NCBI RefSeq assembly: GCF_035083965.1
Contig: NC_089732.1
Location: forward strand, 7,379,383 to 7,443,382
Length of the DNA stretch: 64,000 nucleotides
Reading direction: 5' to 3'
DNA from: Branchiostoma lanceolatum
Taxonomy: Eukaryota > Chordata > Leptocardii > Amphioxiformes > Branchiostomatidae
In this document: positions 34,804 to 46,600 of the stretch, piece after piece
Position numbering within the stretch: position 1 is the stretch's first letter
Layout of the letters: each line of letters starts with the position of its first letter
Made by a program: the position numbers and the translations under genes
The notes under the pieces: model-generated
Database searches by the model: none
What the model saw: the letters and a program-made list of their open reading frames with translations, nothing else
Told to the model about the DNA's origin: nothing

Positions 34804-35457
34804 CTTACTTCACTCAGGCACTGTAATAGTAGACACATGTATTATCTTAAGTTAAGGTTAAATATCATCCCAGTTATATAACGTAATGTTGCTGCAGTAA
34901 TAAATCAAATACTTGACAAGGACTCACTGTTACCTTTGAAATGACATTCTAAAGAAATGAGCTCTATCAAAATTAAACCATTACAGCATTAGAACTCAAA
35001 GCAACTGTTCTTGTTGTCTGCAAACATCCCAGATATATATGTATCCAATTAAAGATGGCCCCTTCCAGTCCAGATGACCTACATGTTTTATGTAAATTGA
35101 TAAAACATTCAAAACCCATTTAAAAAATGGCTTTGATGCAATATTGTAAGTCAGAAGCTGCACAGACAATAATGTGTGCTATGAAAACAAATATGAGTAC
35201 TAGTTATAGAAGCAGGCTGCTGACAGCAGGCAAGTGTTGTAAGTTACACTTACAGCGAGCAGGTGTTATGTGATACCTGTTATTATAGACAAATTATTAG
35301 AAGGTCATGTGACTAAGATAATGTCCATCAACTGCCTGTAATTTTGTAATCAATTCCAGAACAGCGCTCTTCACACGATGACTAAATATCTAATGTTGAC
35401 ATTTGAACATTCTAATCTTAATCTTAAAAGAAGTCGCTTTGCACCATGGCACAGAAT

Positions 35458-35563
35458 TTCATTTCCAACAGTTACAAAATGTATTAGCAATAGATACAAT
35501 GACACATAACTTATGTGTCATTGTATCTATAGCTAATACATTTTGTAACTGTTGGAAATGAAA
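35458..35563. repeat. Near-perfect long hairpin 1
   Basis: The left arm TTTCATTTCCAACAGTTACA... pairs with ...TGTAACTGTTGGAAATGAAA over about 50 bases on each side with almost no loop. Only a small mismatch or bulge is visible around GCAATAGATA / TATCTATAGC. Its 3' end overlaps the start of a second hairpin. Confidence 0.85.
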
Positions 35564-35624
35564 CGTCACATTGTAACAGTCAACGTTATGTGACATAACA
35601 TTGACTGTTACAATGTGACGTTTC
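35560..35624. repeat. Near-perfect hairpin 2, adjacent to hairpin 1
   Basis: GAAACGTCACATTGTAACAG pairs with CTGTTACAATGTGACGTTTC at the outer ends. The inner part (TCAACGTTATGTGACA / TAACATTGA) is slightly asymmetric. Both hairpins contain TTATGTGNCA and GTTACAA words, so they may share an origin. Confidence 0.8.
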
Positions 35625-36137
35625 AAACAATATGAGACATTGGAAGTGAAGGGGCAAACAGCAACCTTTTAAACACAGAACTGTCATAAAGACAATCAAT
35701 GGTCATGGGTAAATTTGTTTTGCAATGGCAGGATCGCAATCATGTCACATTTGATAATATTACATTTTACAGTAAAATTCTGTTACTCAGTAACCTTTCA
35801 GTGCTACAATATATCAACATTGATATTGAAGCTGGCTGAAAAAGTTGACAATAAAATACTCTCCAAGCAGCCACACAAGCTTGACTTCTATTAAACTGTA
35901 ACAGCACGTTTGACAAGGTGTCACTTTGAATATACATGTACTGTAAATGTTGACATTTGTTTGTAGTGTTTTTAAGTTAGCTCTTTTGGGCGACCTATAA
36001 TCCCACAGACATAATTGAAGATATTCAGTATCAATGTTTCTACAATTGTTTCAATTATGAACTCAAAGACATCACGAGCTTGTAACAGCCAACGTGCTGG
36101 AAATATAAGTGCCGTGAAGTTAAATAAATTTATAGTA

Positions 36138-36290
36138 CAGCATTAGTAACACAATGGGAACTCACTTATTACAGCCTGAAGCAAGAAACCGTGGTAACGT
36201 TAGCGTCTCTACCTCCATAGTATTAGTCGCACAATGGGGACTGATGACAGCCTGAGGCAAGAAACCGTGGAAACTTTAGCGTGCCCACCT
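36138..36290. repeat. Diverged tandem duplication of about 80 bases
   Basis: Unit 1 (from about 36138) and unit 2 (from about 36223) share CACAATGGGAACT / CACAATGGGGACT, ACAGCCTGAAGCAAGAAACC / ACAGCCTGAGGCAAGAAACC and TTAGCGT. Two copies only. Confidence 0.65.
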
Positions 36291-37238
36291 TCAACCACTT
36301 CAGCCAACCCTATGCAAGCAGAATCAACACTGGAACAACCCCTGAACAAACAAGTGTGCTACACGAATCATTACAACTGGAACCTTTAGCTTTACCAAAA
36401 CATATAATCACAAAACAAGTTCCTGATATACCTATTTAAATGCTAGGACAGATAGAAGCTCTTCATACACCATAGACTGCAATCAAAAGAAGCCATCTAA
36501 CTGTCGCAATAATTGATTAGATACACTATGAGATTTATGATGTTTACATGCAATTATGGCCCCCAATGCATTATTTACATTCAAACATGTATACCCGAGT
36601 CATATAACTGTCAAATCTTTTAGCTTTCTATCTTTGTTGTCATTCAAAAGTTGAACAATGTAGAGTTATGTGGTGGGAAATAATTGAAATTCCGCGGAGA
36701 AAATACAATTTTTAATGGTAGATTAGAGTCTACTCTAATTTAAACTGGCTTCCTTTAAATAGTTCCTAGGAGAAGATAAGAAATCGGAGCATTCCGTGCA
36801 GTTTTGTCAACAAATACAACCTACATTGCCACAACAACGCCACGTGCGACACACACACCTGGCTATCGGTCAATCCAACAGGTGTCCGAGCTCACCTGAC
36901 CCCCCGCAGAGCCAAGGCACTGTCTATCTTCAAACTGACATCTGAGGATTAACCCGCTATCTGACCTCCAAACACCTGAATAACAACAAGTACGCTAGTG
37001 TGCTGACAAAATTTGACATAAAAAGATAGAAAAAACAATTTGGTATCATCTGATTAGCGCATTTTTGCAAACAGTTGAGAAAATCAAAGTCTGTCCGCAT
37101 GGCTGGGAAAATATAATTACTAACCAAGCAACGCGTGCACGCGTGTGTACAAACAAATTATCACATCTGACCGCAATTTCTGCGAATACGGAGGGATCTG
37201 AAGAGACCAACAACATTGAAAGGCATCTATATGCTTAC

Positions 37239-37686
37239 CTGAACCTCTGAGTCATGTACGGCTAGCTAAATCCCGACATTACGGCTGTGAACTGGCGTTG
37301 TGTCCGAGACAAACTTGGACTAAGTCCAACCGTAAACATGCGCCATGTTGTTTACTTCCCGCCACGCATCGCGCTGACGATACCAAGTATATAGGGGGAA
37401 TTTAATTTTATTCTTTAAAATTAAACTTATTACCTGTTTTGTTTCTTCAATTTCAAATAAATTACAAGAGCCATCATTTTTGTTCACATCTGTTCTATAA
37501 TTCAATCAGTTCTATCTAAATTTATGCACTTAGGTTTTTAATATACTTTTCAAACAACCCTTTTAAATGAATGAACTAGCCCAACAACTCACTTCCGGGT
37601 TTTGGACATGTGTGTACTGTTGAATTTTCTATCTTGTGAATGAGATCGTGGTTTTTGAGCAGACAGAGTCACTCCAGCTGATAAAA
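37239..37686. promoter_or_regulatory. Shared promoter region of CLIP4 (-) and REX1BD (+) with CLIP4 non-coding exon
   Basis: On the minus strand a donor (CAG|GTAAGC, exon end 37239) marks the end of a non-coding first CLIP4 exon, whose start is unknown. On the plus strand REX1BD begins at 37687. Between them are TTCCCGCC at 37356-37363 (E2F-like) and ACTTCCGG at 37591-37598 (ETS/GABP-like). No TATA box is evident. Bidirectional use is inferred from the head-to-head layout. Confidence 0.55.
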
Positions 37687-40600
37687 ATGGTAGGGAACAT
37701 GTCTTCTTATATGCTTACTCTGTTAGATACGGAATCGGTAATGCAGAAGCGTCAGATGTGTTGCAATTCAACTAAATGCAAAAGTGCTGTGTAACGCTGC
37801 ACAGGGAAACGACCTACCGACAATAGATTTCGGCCATTTTATGCAAATTAGCAATTTTGCGACAGACCGGAAAATGGCGTCCCATTTGGCCCATTCAAAC
37901 TTCCCACCAAACTGGACTTAGTAGAATAAGTTCTCTTCGTGGTACGCATTTAGAATTTATATCAAATTGTAGGTAGATTTGTCATAAACATGATGGCGAA
38001 AACCGCACGGGGGTACCATTGAGGGGTAAGCTCAGACACGTCCGAAGAGTTGTAATACATTTAGATAGGAAGTTCTGATGTGACCTCGCGACCTCGTGTG
38101 ATTTTGCGACAAAAAGCGAAATTACGGCCCGAAGCTGCCGGGGAGCTTACTTTAAGATGGAAATTTCACATATATATTTAAATATATATTATTGTGAGCT
38201 GCCGCGAGCAAATGTCACATAGGCGCTATTGTTAATGTTTCCCTGTGCGCTGGACTCTCCAACAATTTGCAACATGTTAAAATTCACAGTTAACACAGTT
38301 ACATTCATTACCTTCGCCGAGAAGGTTATGCAGAGGGTAGCGTTTGTATGTATGTATGTGTGTGTGTAATGTACAGGATAACTCAAGAAGGCTTGGATGG
38401 ATTGTCTTGATATTTGGTAGGTGGGTAGGTCTTGATGAGACTTGGAAATGATTAGATTTTGGGTCCCCTAGCGGCTTGTTAAGGTACTGCAGCGGAACTT
38501 CCTGTTTTGATATCTCGTGTTCTGGACATGCTATGGAACTGATTTTTAAGTGGTAGATAGCTCTTTGGACAGAGAGTAAGTGGTATGGGTTTGGGCCCCC
38601 TAGCGGCTTTTTTTGGAACTGCAGGAGCAGGTTTTGCATCTGACTTTGAAAGGGAATAACTCAAGAAGGGCTTGATGGATGGCAATGATTTTTGGTTAGT
38701 AGATAGCTTGAGTGATGATGTACATGATTAGATACTTTTTATGCAAATCAGTATCTAATTTGCATAATTAATGAGTAAAGTTTATCCATCCGCCAAATTC
38801 CATGATAGGACTCTGAAACATGTGACATATGTAACTGAGGAAGAGAGAAATATTAATTGATATGAACTATGCAAATGAAGACCTCATTTGCATAATTAAT
38901 GAGAAAATACTATAACTCAAGATGGCCTTAATGGATGGTCATGATTTTTGGTATGTAGATAGCTTGTGTGATGCTCAGAATGATTGGACAATAATTATGC
39001 AAATCAGATGCTAATTTGCATAATTAATGAGGTAACTTTAAACATCTGCTTTGTGCCATGATATGACTATTCAAATTGTAACTGAGGAAGAGAGAAATGT
39101 TGAACATAGAAAATATGCAAATGTGGGCCTAATTTGCATGCTTAAATGAAAAATATAATTCCATACTGGTAAATGACTGAAATTCCATGCATTTAATACT
39201 TTTTTGTGGCATCGGGAAGTTATGTGAATGTGAACATCGTCGAATCAAATAATGCTAATAAGGGCCTCATTTGCATAATTGATGATCAATATTAGCACAA
39301 CCTTCTTAAGCTCATACTTTGTTAAGCTCATACTTTGGACATGTCATATTTTAAGACAATCAACTGGTCTGATTTATAATTGATGAGAAACACTCCTAAT
39401 ACGTCAGTCACAATTGTTAAAATCATTTGGCGAAGGTATGAGGTCGTGGAACTCTAGTTGTTCCTGGAATGATTTCTATGAAAGCAGTACCTAGATAATA
39501 ACATTAACAAACGTTCCACAGTTTGGGTGTGGCCAGTGTCAGTTTGAAAAAAATTACAACATATAACATACCTTTAAACGGCTTCCTTTAATCACACTTT
39601 CTAGACTCTTCAGTATTTATATGCAATGCCATGCATGTTCCTTCAGGGCTCAGAATGTCAGCAGTTGATCCGTAAGTTCTATGGACTCCAAGAGGAGAGG
39701 ATCAAAGTGTACCGCAGGTTTCAGGAGTGAGTAGATCTCAATAAAATCTTACCACTTTATATATATAACGTTATATAAATGAGCAATCTGCTTAAACTTC
39801 TCTCTGCTAAAGTATAGCTCGCAAAGTGACTTACATACATATGATGCAAGTATTGATATATCGCGAATCTGTGATTCACACAAAATTTATGATAAACTTT
39901 TTCACAAATGGTTTTGTTATTGCAGCTCAATGTTAGATGTGATTAAATTCCATGATCTTCTATAGGGTAATTTGTTGTCTTCATATGGTTGTACCTGTGT
40001 ACGCAAGAACAACATGCCAATGAAAACCTGTTTCTCCAATACAGGGGTTTTGAGACTTACCTGGACACATCACCCAATTACGACTTTGCACCATACCGTC
40101 AACTTGTACATGATGTCACACAGGTCAGTACTAAGTACTCTGTCATTGGATGCGTCCAAATCAGTGTCAAGTTCTACCCTTGGTTCTACAAAATATGACC
40201 TTGTCTTTGGAGAGAAAAATGTTTCTCCTCAATTTGACGTCATCATATGAAGCGATGATAATAGAACTGAAACAGGTTACAGAATGTATATATTTCCGTT
40301 GGGGTTACATGTTTAAAATGTTGAACATTATGCTCTACACTAAATGTTACCTGAACATACCATTCTTTGTGATATATGTTCGCTACAAAAACTTGTCAAA
40401 CTATTCAGTTGGGGTAAGGACATGTATGTGACAGAAACCATGTTAAATGTATGAACAACTTTCAGTTACTACATGTTCTATGTGGCTTAGTCTTTTTCCT
40501 CTGTCTGTTAGGAGTTCCAGAGAATCTCCAGTGATGTCATGGCAATCAGGGATCGTCTCAGAGATGATCACAACCAGGTGGAACTGGTCACACTGCTGGA

Positions 40601-41499
40601 GAACATTCAGGAAGAGGAGAAGAAAAAACTACAACTAGTAAGGCAACTTCTCATCTGAGCTTTTTGAGTCATCCTGTTAACCATTCAACAAATGGTGAAA
40701 ACATACATGTAGCTTGCTTTGTAGAGTTTACAATAGTTCATTTGGACACCTATCAATCTTTGCTTGAACTGCAACAATTAGAATCAACTACACAATCACA
40801 AAGATTGATCTTCAGTACATTTTGTTGTTCACTGCTTCTGTAAGGTCATCAGAGCATGGTTTGTTTCTTTGAGTATTCACCTGCCTGTCGGATTGTTTCC
40901 TCCTGTAGACAGCAGAACTCCAGGTGGCCAGACAGGTAGAGATAGACAATGGAGATGTTGACCACTACAAAGAGGAGGTCACACAGGTGAAGAAAAGGTC
41001 AGTCTGGTACTTGACAAAACTCTTTATAATCTATTAGGGCTTTTGGCACCAATTAAGCAAAACAAAATTACAAATACATCTGTATTGGTACATTTTTAGC
41101 AGCCCTCATACTGTAAATGCAGAAAGGTTTGCGGGGATTTAATTTCGTGGTAGGGAGAAAATGGAGTGTTCTTGGTGGATTTGAGTTTGTGTTTGAAACA
41201 ATAGTACCAGTCACACAATGGAATGGCTTTTCACGGTTGTAAGTTTGCGGTAATGAGTTTACAGCAAAAACTGCCAACATAAAACCACTGCGGACATTTC
41301 TGCATTTACAGTTTTTTCATTTTCTATTGATCTTTTGAAATTATCTTGATGTTATTTGTACAATATGTATATCTAGCTTGAGGGCATCATTGGTTGTCTT
41401 ATAATTACTACTTATGTCTATTCCCCCAGGTTGCAGCAGTCAGTTACCAGAATATGTGAGCACATGGACGACCTGAAATTCGAGTCAGAAGACTTATGA
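37687..41499 (+). CDS. REX1BD: REX1BD-like protein (required for excision 1-B domain)
   Basis: Small helical protein of the REX1BD (C19orf60) family. It is named after algal Rex1, which acts in DNA repair; its role in animals is poorly known. Exons: start codon in 37687-37689, then 39647-39726, 40045-40123, 40512-40637, 40909-40997, 41430-41499. This gives 148 residues with all phases closing. Family blocks are visible: LIRKFYGLQEERIKVYRRFQ, GFETYLDTSPNYDFAPYRQL, VHDVTQ, and a long charged helix to the C-terminus, probably coiled coil. The start is uncertain. With the donor at 37690 the first exon ends right on the ATG. A second option starts at a downstream ATG (37699) and uses a later donor at 37738 (TCG|GTAATG), giving a 13-residue N-terminus in the same phase. 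The large first intron carries a transposon-like repeat at 38311-39460. Confidence 0.9.
38311..39460 (+). repeat. Dispersed element with CCTTCGCCGAGAAGG / GGCGAAGGTATGAGG ends
   Basis: Opens with CCTTCGCCGAGAAGGTTATG and a (GTAT)n/(GT)n stretch and closes with TTTGGCGAAGGTATGAGGTC and GTGGAACTCTAGTTG. Inside, a unit of roughly 250 bases recurs about four times, each beginning near AACTCAAGAAGG..TGATGGATGG..ATGATTTTTGG and including AATTTGCATAATTAATGAG. Elements with these ends are known as abundant repeats in many marine invertebrate genomes. No protein is encoded. It fills most of REX1BD intron 1. Confidence 0.75.
41111..41311. repeat. Inverted-repeat element, family B, copy 2
   Basis: Starts CTGTAAATGCAGAAAGGTTT after TA and ends CATTTCTGCATTTACAG before TT, so one side of the target TA is changed. 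The interior GGTGGATTTGAGTTTGTGTT and TCACACAATGGAATGGCTTT matches copy 1 at 18470 closely. Lies in the last REX1BD intron. Confidence 0.85.
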
Positions 41500-41897
41500 T
41501 GCAGGGAAAGTCAGAAGGCTTCAATATGACGGGAAAGACTAAGTTGACTCATAAGGTCCTGTCACCAACTAGTAGTAGTAGTACTGACAGGCATTTTAAG
41601 TGTTGCAGATGTTTCTTGAATCAGCAAATACCGGCAAGTGTTACCCAAAGTTTTGTTCAATTAGGATTTCTTAAAAGGGCTTATAGGACACTTCTATGCA
41701 TATATTCACCTCAACAGAATCTATAAAGAGAGCTCTTCTGTTTTCTGATGGTTAAACACTGCAAGTTGATATGCGCTCTCTTTGAAGTCTCATGTAACAG
41801 TGAGAACACTGTTTCTTTAAACTTTGTTTTGATTATTGATCATACCAATATACCATATCAAAATGGTTCAATTTTCAAATGAATGAAGCATACCTCT

Positions 41898-41903
41898 AAT
41901 AAA
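41898..41903 (+). terminator. REX1BD polyadenylation signal (AATAAA)
   Basis: AATAAA about 400 bases after the REX1BD stop and upstream of the hairpin element at 42029. It would put the 3' end near 41920. Confidence 0.55.
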
Positions 41904-42028
41904 GAGTTAATATTGACAGGCTTCTTTCGTAATCCTCATCTTTTTACTTGCATAGTTAGCAGGCCAAGTAGCACAACTATATGTATTCATACACTGCTGA
42001 TGCTGCAAAGGGCATATGGTAAAGCAAA

Positions 42029-42153
42029 TTATTCTCCAAGCAGAAGTTTCGGTCAAGTGGGGTAGGAGTGTCCGGGATTTTTTATGTTCCTCTTGTACGT
42101 AAAAATCCTGGACACTCCTACCCCACTCGACCGAAACCTCTGCCTGGAGAATA
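42029..42153. repeat. Hairpin element between converging REX1BD and NASP
   Basis: The left arm ATTCTCCAAGCAGAAGTTTC and GGGGTAGGAGTGTCC pairs with GGACACTCCTACCCC and CGAAACCTCTGCCTGGAGAAT. Arms are about 48 bases with a loop of roughly 25. It lies between the candidate polyadenylation signals of two converging genes. Confidence 0.85.
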
Positions 42154-42189
42154 AAAGCAAAGAGTGAGTTGAGCACCTCTAACTAAGTT

Positions 42190-42195
42190 TTTATT
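42190..42195 (-). terminator. Candidate distal NASP polyadenylation signal
   Basis: TTTATT on the plus strand, AATAAA on the minus strand, about 1.4 kb after the NASP stop. A second candidate is at 42454-42459. Which one is used cannot be told from sequence. Confidence 0.4.
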
Positions 42196-43632
42196 GGAAA
42201 AAGAACAAACCAAATGTGTCTGCTTATACATGGATGCTTTAATGTCTCAATTATCCAAATCAGTCATTTGATATCAAAGAGTATCTCAACCATTTCATTT
42301 GAAGCAACTTCATATTTTGAATTTCTTGAATATGTGTACACATGTTTATAAATGTCTCTGAAGGAGTACACCTCTAACACATATAAAATGTAGAAAAATG
42401 ACATATCTAGATCTGGATTTGCAAATGTTGGTCCCTTCCAAACTAGAAGTTCATTTATTTCTTGGAAAAGTAGAAAACTTGTATTTTAATATTTTCTAAC
42501 AGCTCTGTAGTTCATACAAGTAAGCTTAGACACTAATGAATTATCAATGAGTAAGAAAACTCTTATGGAAGATCAAACAAGTCCAAACAATGCCTTCTGA
42601 TCACGTATGATGACATACAAAATAGACATATCTGTCCAAATGTCAGGTAAGTCAGGGTTATTTTGCTGTTGTTCTTTTCCAGCCTTCTACCGCATTTCTA
42701 ATACTACTAATAGTTATTCTAAAGGTGCACATTTTCTTTGGGCTACCCGCCTGCAGTAGTAATGCCGAAAAGGCTTGAAAAGACCACCAAAACAACCCCA
42801 ACCGATTGTGACTGGGTAGCTGAGTTCGGAATTCTTTAACTGTCTCTACTGCAAGTGCACAATCATGGAACACATTAGAATGAGATAATGTAACAGAGCA
42901 TTTTACAACAAAGACAGTATCAGCTAGCACCATCTGCTACATTTTTGGCAGAGGAGACTCTTAATCCAATTGGTAGTACACACATACAGAGGAGCAATTC
43001 ATGATGGAATAAGCAAGACTCAAACACACTGAACTATTTTGTCATATAGAAATATAGGATTTCGTATAGTAGAAATGACAGTGGAAGTCTGACCAGCACT
43101 AGAAATGGAAAACTTGCAAGATTTAGTGTTCAATACAGAGACAGAATTTTGTACACAGAACACCTAAATCTGTACAGACAGTCATTTATATTCTTGGACA
43201 TCTCGTAGTAAGCGGAAGGGTCAAGGTCACAAAGTACATGGCATGTGTTGAAGAGGGAAGTTCATATTCAAACAGGAGTTGGAAACAAAACCTGTCTTTT
43301 TTTTTTAACATTTCATCTTTGGAACGCACATGGAAAGACTGACACGTTTTACAAGGTTTGTACATTTGTCAAGTTCACAGTCATACCAACAGACCTTTGC
43401 AAATGCCTATCGAAGTATCACCACTACAAGATTTATCTATGAATAAGTACAGAAATGCTTTGAAAAGTAGTTTACATGGCTGAGTTTTCCAGTTGTTTAA
43501 TTCCTGGCAGAAAACTAACAGCACCCCCAGTAAGTTTGTGCTATTGACAACATATTGCCATTTGATGTCAAGGTGTTCTCTGGAAAGTGGTCATGTCCAT
43601 AGAAACTTGAGAGGGGTCATCACCATGGTAAC

Positions 43633-46600
43633 TTATGAGGTCGTCTCCATGGCAGCAGTCTCAGTGTCCTTTGTGTCTTTCTTAGATTCCTGGTCCTTCT
43701 TAAGGTCCTCAACAGTCTTAGGGGTGATCTTCTGCAAACAAATATATTTTCATGATTTAAAAATTTGACATCGGTCAGTCATACCACATGTAGTAGGAAG
43801 ACAAATCAACAAACCGACTGAACTTTTTCTTTTTGGTGAAAACTTTTGCTATCTTCAGCTAGACTAGTACAAATCAAGTGAAAACTCATTGAAATGATTC
43901 CAGAACTTACAGTCTGTTCTTTGTCTTTCTCTGGTGACGTCTCTGTGCTGCTACCACCGGCGCCGTTAGTGGCTGTACCGTTCGTCGCTGTTCCGTTGAC
44001 GGCAGTCCCGTTCACTGCGGCCTCGTCACCAGCACCGTTTTCCTGTCGAGGCTTCTTAGCGTCACTGCTGCCGTTTTCCTTCTCCTCATCAGATGGCTTC
44101 CTCTGTTATACACAAAGGAACAAAGTGTTTTCTTTACAACAGGTCTCAGATAATGCCATTTTATTAACCTACAATGTAGTCCATAAACTTAACACTTAAC
44201 AGCACCATATATCTGAAACTGTACCAAGAATGTTCTCTTTCATAAACCTGTCAAACTATGAACATGACAAGGATGTCCTAAATGCATTTAAGTTTGCGTG
44301 GTTTTGATTTTGCAGTTTGAAGAAAATGGAATGTTTGCAGTGGTTTTAAGTTTGCATTTCAGACAATAGTAGACAAGGGAGTAGGAGGGCAAAAAATTTC
44401 ACTGGTTTTTAGTACGCGCCGGAGAGCTTACCACGAAAACCGCAAACATGTCTACGTTTACAATATCTCGTTAGGTAAATGAAATGATCACAGATTGAAG
44501 AGGAAGTGCCACAAACCTTCTTCCTGACAAGGTGGCTGATGTCAGCAGCGGGTTTGGCATCAGCAGACGATGACGAAGAACCCTCCCCTGCTTTCTTCAC
44601 TGCAATCTGTATAAATGAATATCCAAATCAACATTAGGGTCAACATATCTCTAAATTAGACTTGTTTATCGGTTACAAACAAAAACACCACCACAATTAT
44701 CAGTGCTGTAAACATGATTCCCTACCGTAGAAGCTGGTGCAGCTGATGATGACGAGGATGCTCCTGCTCCAATGCCCTGTGGAAGAAAGCAGAGTTATTG
44801 TCTGAGAAATAAAAAAAACAAGACATGAAGGCCCTTTACCTTAAATATGCACCTTTCCAAACTAGTCAGTATATCATATCTTACATGTGCTTTTATGGCT
44901 ACTATTTTCCAATGACATCAATGTACAGAATGTGCACCAATTCTTTACATAGTCCATCTACGTACCAGTTCAGCAGCCATGATGGCACGGGCTTCATCCT
45001 CAGCTCCCTTCTTCATCTCCTCGGCATCTTCTATCTGTTGAAGGAAATAAGATTGTCTTAAGTCCAGCCTACAAAGGTCTCAAAGAATTCACAAAATATT
45101 GATGCAGCCTATGAGTATGAGATAGATCCAAACAAAACTTGAGTGCATAAGGATGCTTTTCGCGCTGAAAAATAGACATGTTGCACAGGAAATTAGTAAT
45201 GAAAATGACACTTGGCAGGGGGTAAGAAAAATATGTTGGCCAAGCCTCTAGAAGGTGTGTTTTTGACAAGTGAAACAGAAAAGCCCTCCCCACCTTGGAG
45301 CTGATCTCAGGCAACAGGGCATTTAGTTCTTCCACCTCCTTCCTGTGAACCACGATGGGGTCATCTGAGGACACAGACTCTGCAAAAAAACAGTGCCAAG
45401 GTTAACTACATATTCTTCCTTAGTTGACAAGACAGCTTTCTTTCTACTCAAACTGTCTGCTTGGGTATGAGCAATTAACTTGAGAGTTCTTGCTGTTCAT
45501 CTTGAATCCCATTATGTCATGGTTAACATTGAAGCTACTGATTCAAAAAATGTATGTTGAACCTGAAGTACAAAAATACAGATGAATTAACTGACAGAAG
45601 CAGAAATACAAGTACCTTTCCCTTTTCCAGTTTCCAGCTCTTCAATCTTGCCTTGCAACATGCCTGAAAGAAAAACAAAATTCTGTTACAGACACCTCCT
45701 ACCAATCATGCATCCTTTGTATTAAGTCCCATTTAAAAACATTTTAATTCTATTCTGCAAATCTCTGCCTCTAAGTCCGTACAATGACAGAAATTGTGAA
45801 ATAATGCTTGCAATAGTCAATTAAATTACTACAACTTACCTATTCTTGATTTCATAACATTGTGGGAGTTGCGGTAGTACTGAAGAAGAGAGAACACATT
45901 TCACATTAAACCTGTGCAAATGTAATCCACATGCCAATACACAATCTATTCATATCAAGAAATCAATCTAAAACTAGTGCATTCCATCTGCATGTATTCC
46001 ACTCTGTTGTGTGCTAGCCAAAATATATAAATGTTCTGAATGCACATTCACACTTTACATGGCTGAACAAAGGACTAGCAACCTCTCTCTGTGTACCTCC
46101 AAAATCTTGTTCTAGAAAAAGCAAAGTTTAACTTTCTATCTATGTGCCCACAGGTAGGTAAAAAGTAAACAACCACCACTAACAACATGGTTGTTGACTT
46201 AACGTCTTTCCCCTTGCTTACCTCAATGGACTTGTCATAGTCCTTGCTCAAACTGTAGGCCAGGCCCAGTTGGTAATGACTACATCACAGGTCAAGGTTC
46301 AAATACAACAGAAAAAAAAAACTGCAGCACTTCACACTACTTACTTAACTATGATACCCAACTAGTGGATTTAAAATGTTGAAATTATAGCTATTGGAAA
46401 GAATATGTATCCACAGTCACCTGCATGATATCTACTTCCATTTTTACTACCGTTTGTCCTATACTTCCTGGTGTCCAATGGTAACCCTCCATTAACATTC
46501 ATCTGCCATCTGAGAGATTTCTTGTGCAGCACCCCCCAGGTATGCACAGTTTAGATATACAGGAGTGCACTATACTGGGGGAAGCTGGGTTGGAGATCTG

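Larger units (their letters stand above)
34821..37238 (-). other. CLIP4 5' intron
   Basis: Intron between the non-coding first exon (donor GTAAGC at 37238) and the exon carrying the start codon (acceptor AG just before 34820). It contains the double hairpin at 35458-35624 and a diverged tandem duplication at 36138-36290. No gene was seen. Confidence 0.6.

Noticed and set aside
38350-38370. (GTAT)n and (GT)n run as an independent microsatellite
   Set aside because: It is the usual internal start of the CCTTCGCCGAGAAGG element, so it is counted within that repeat.
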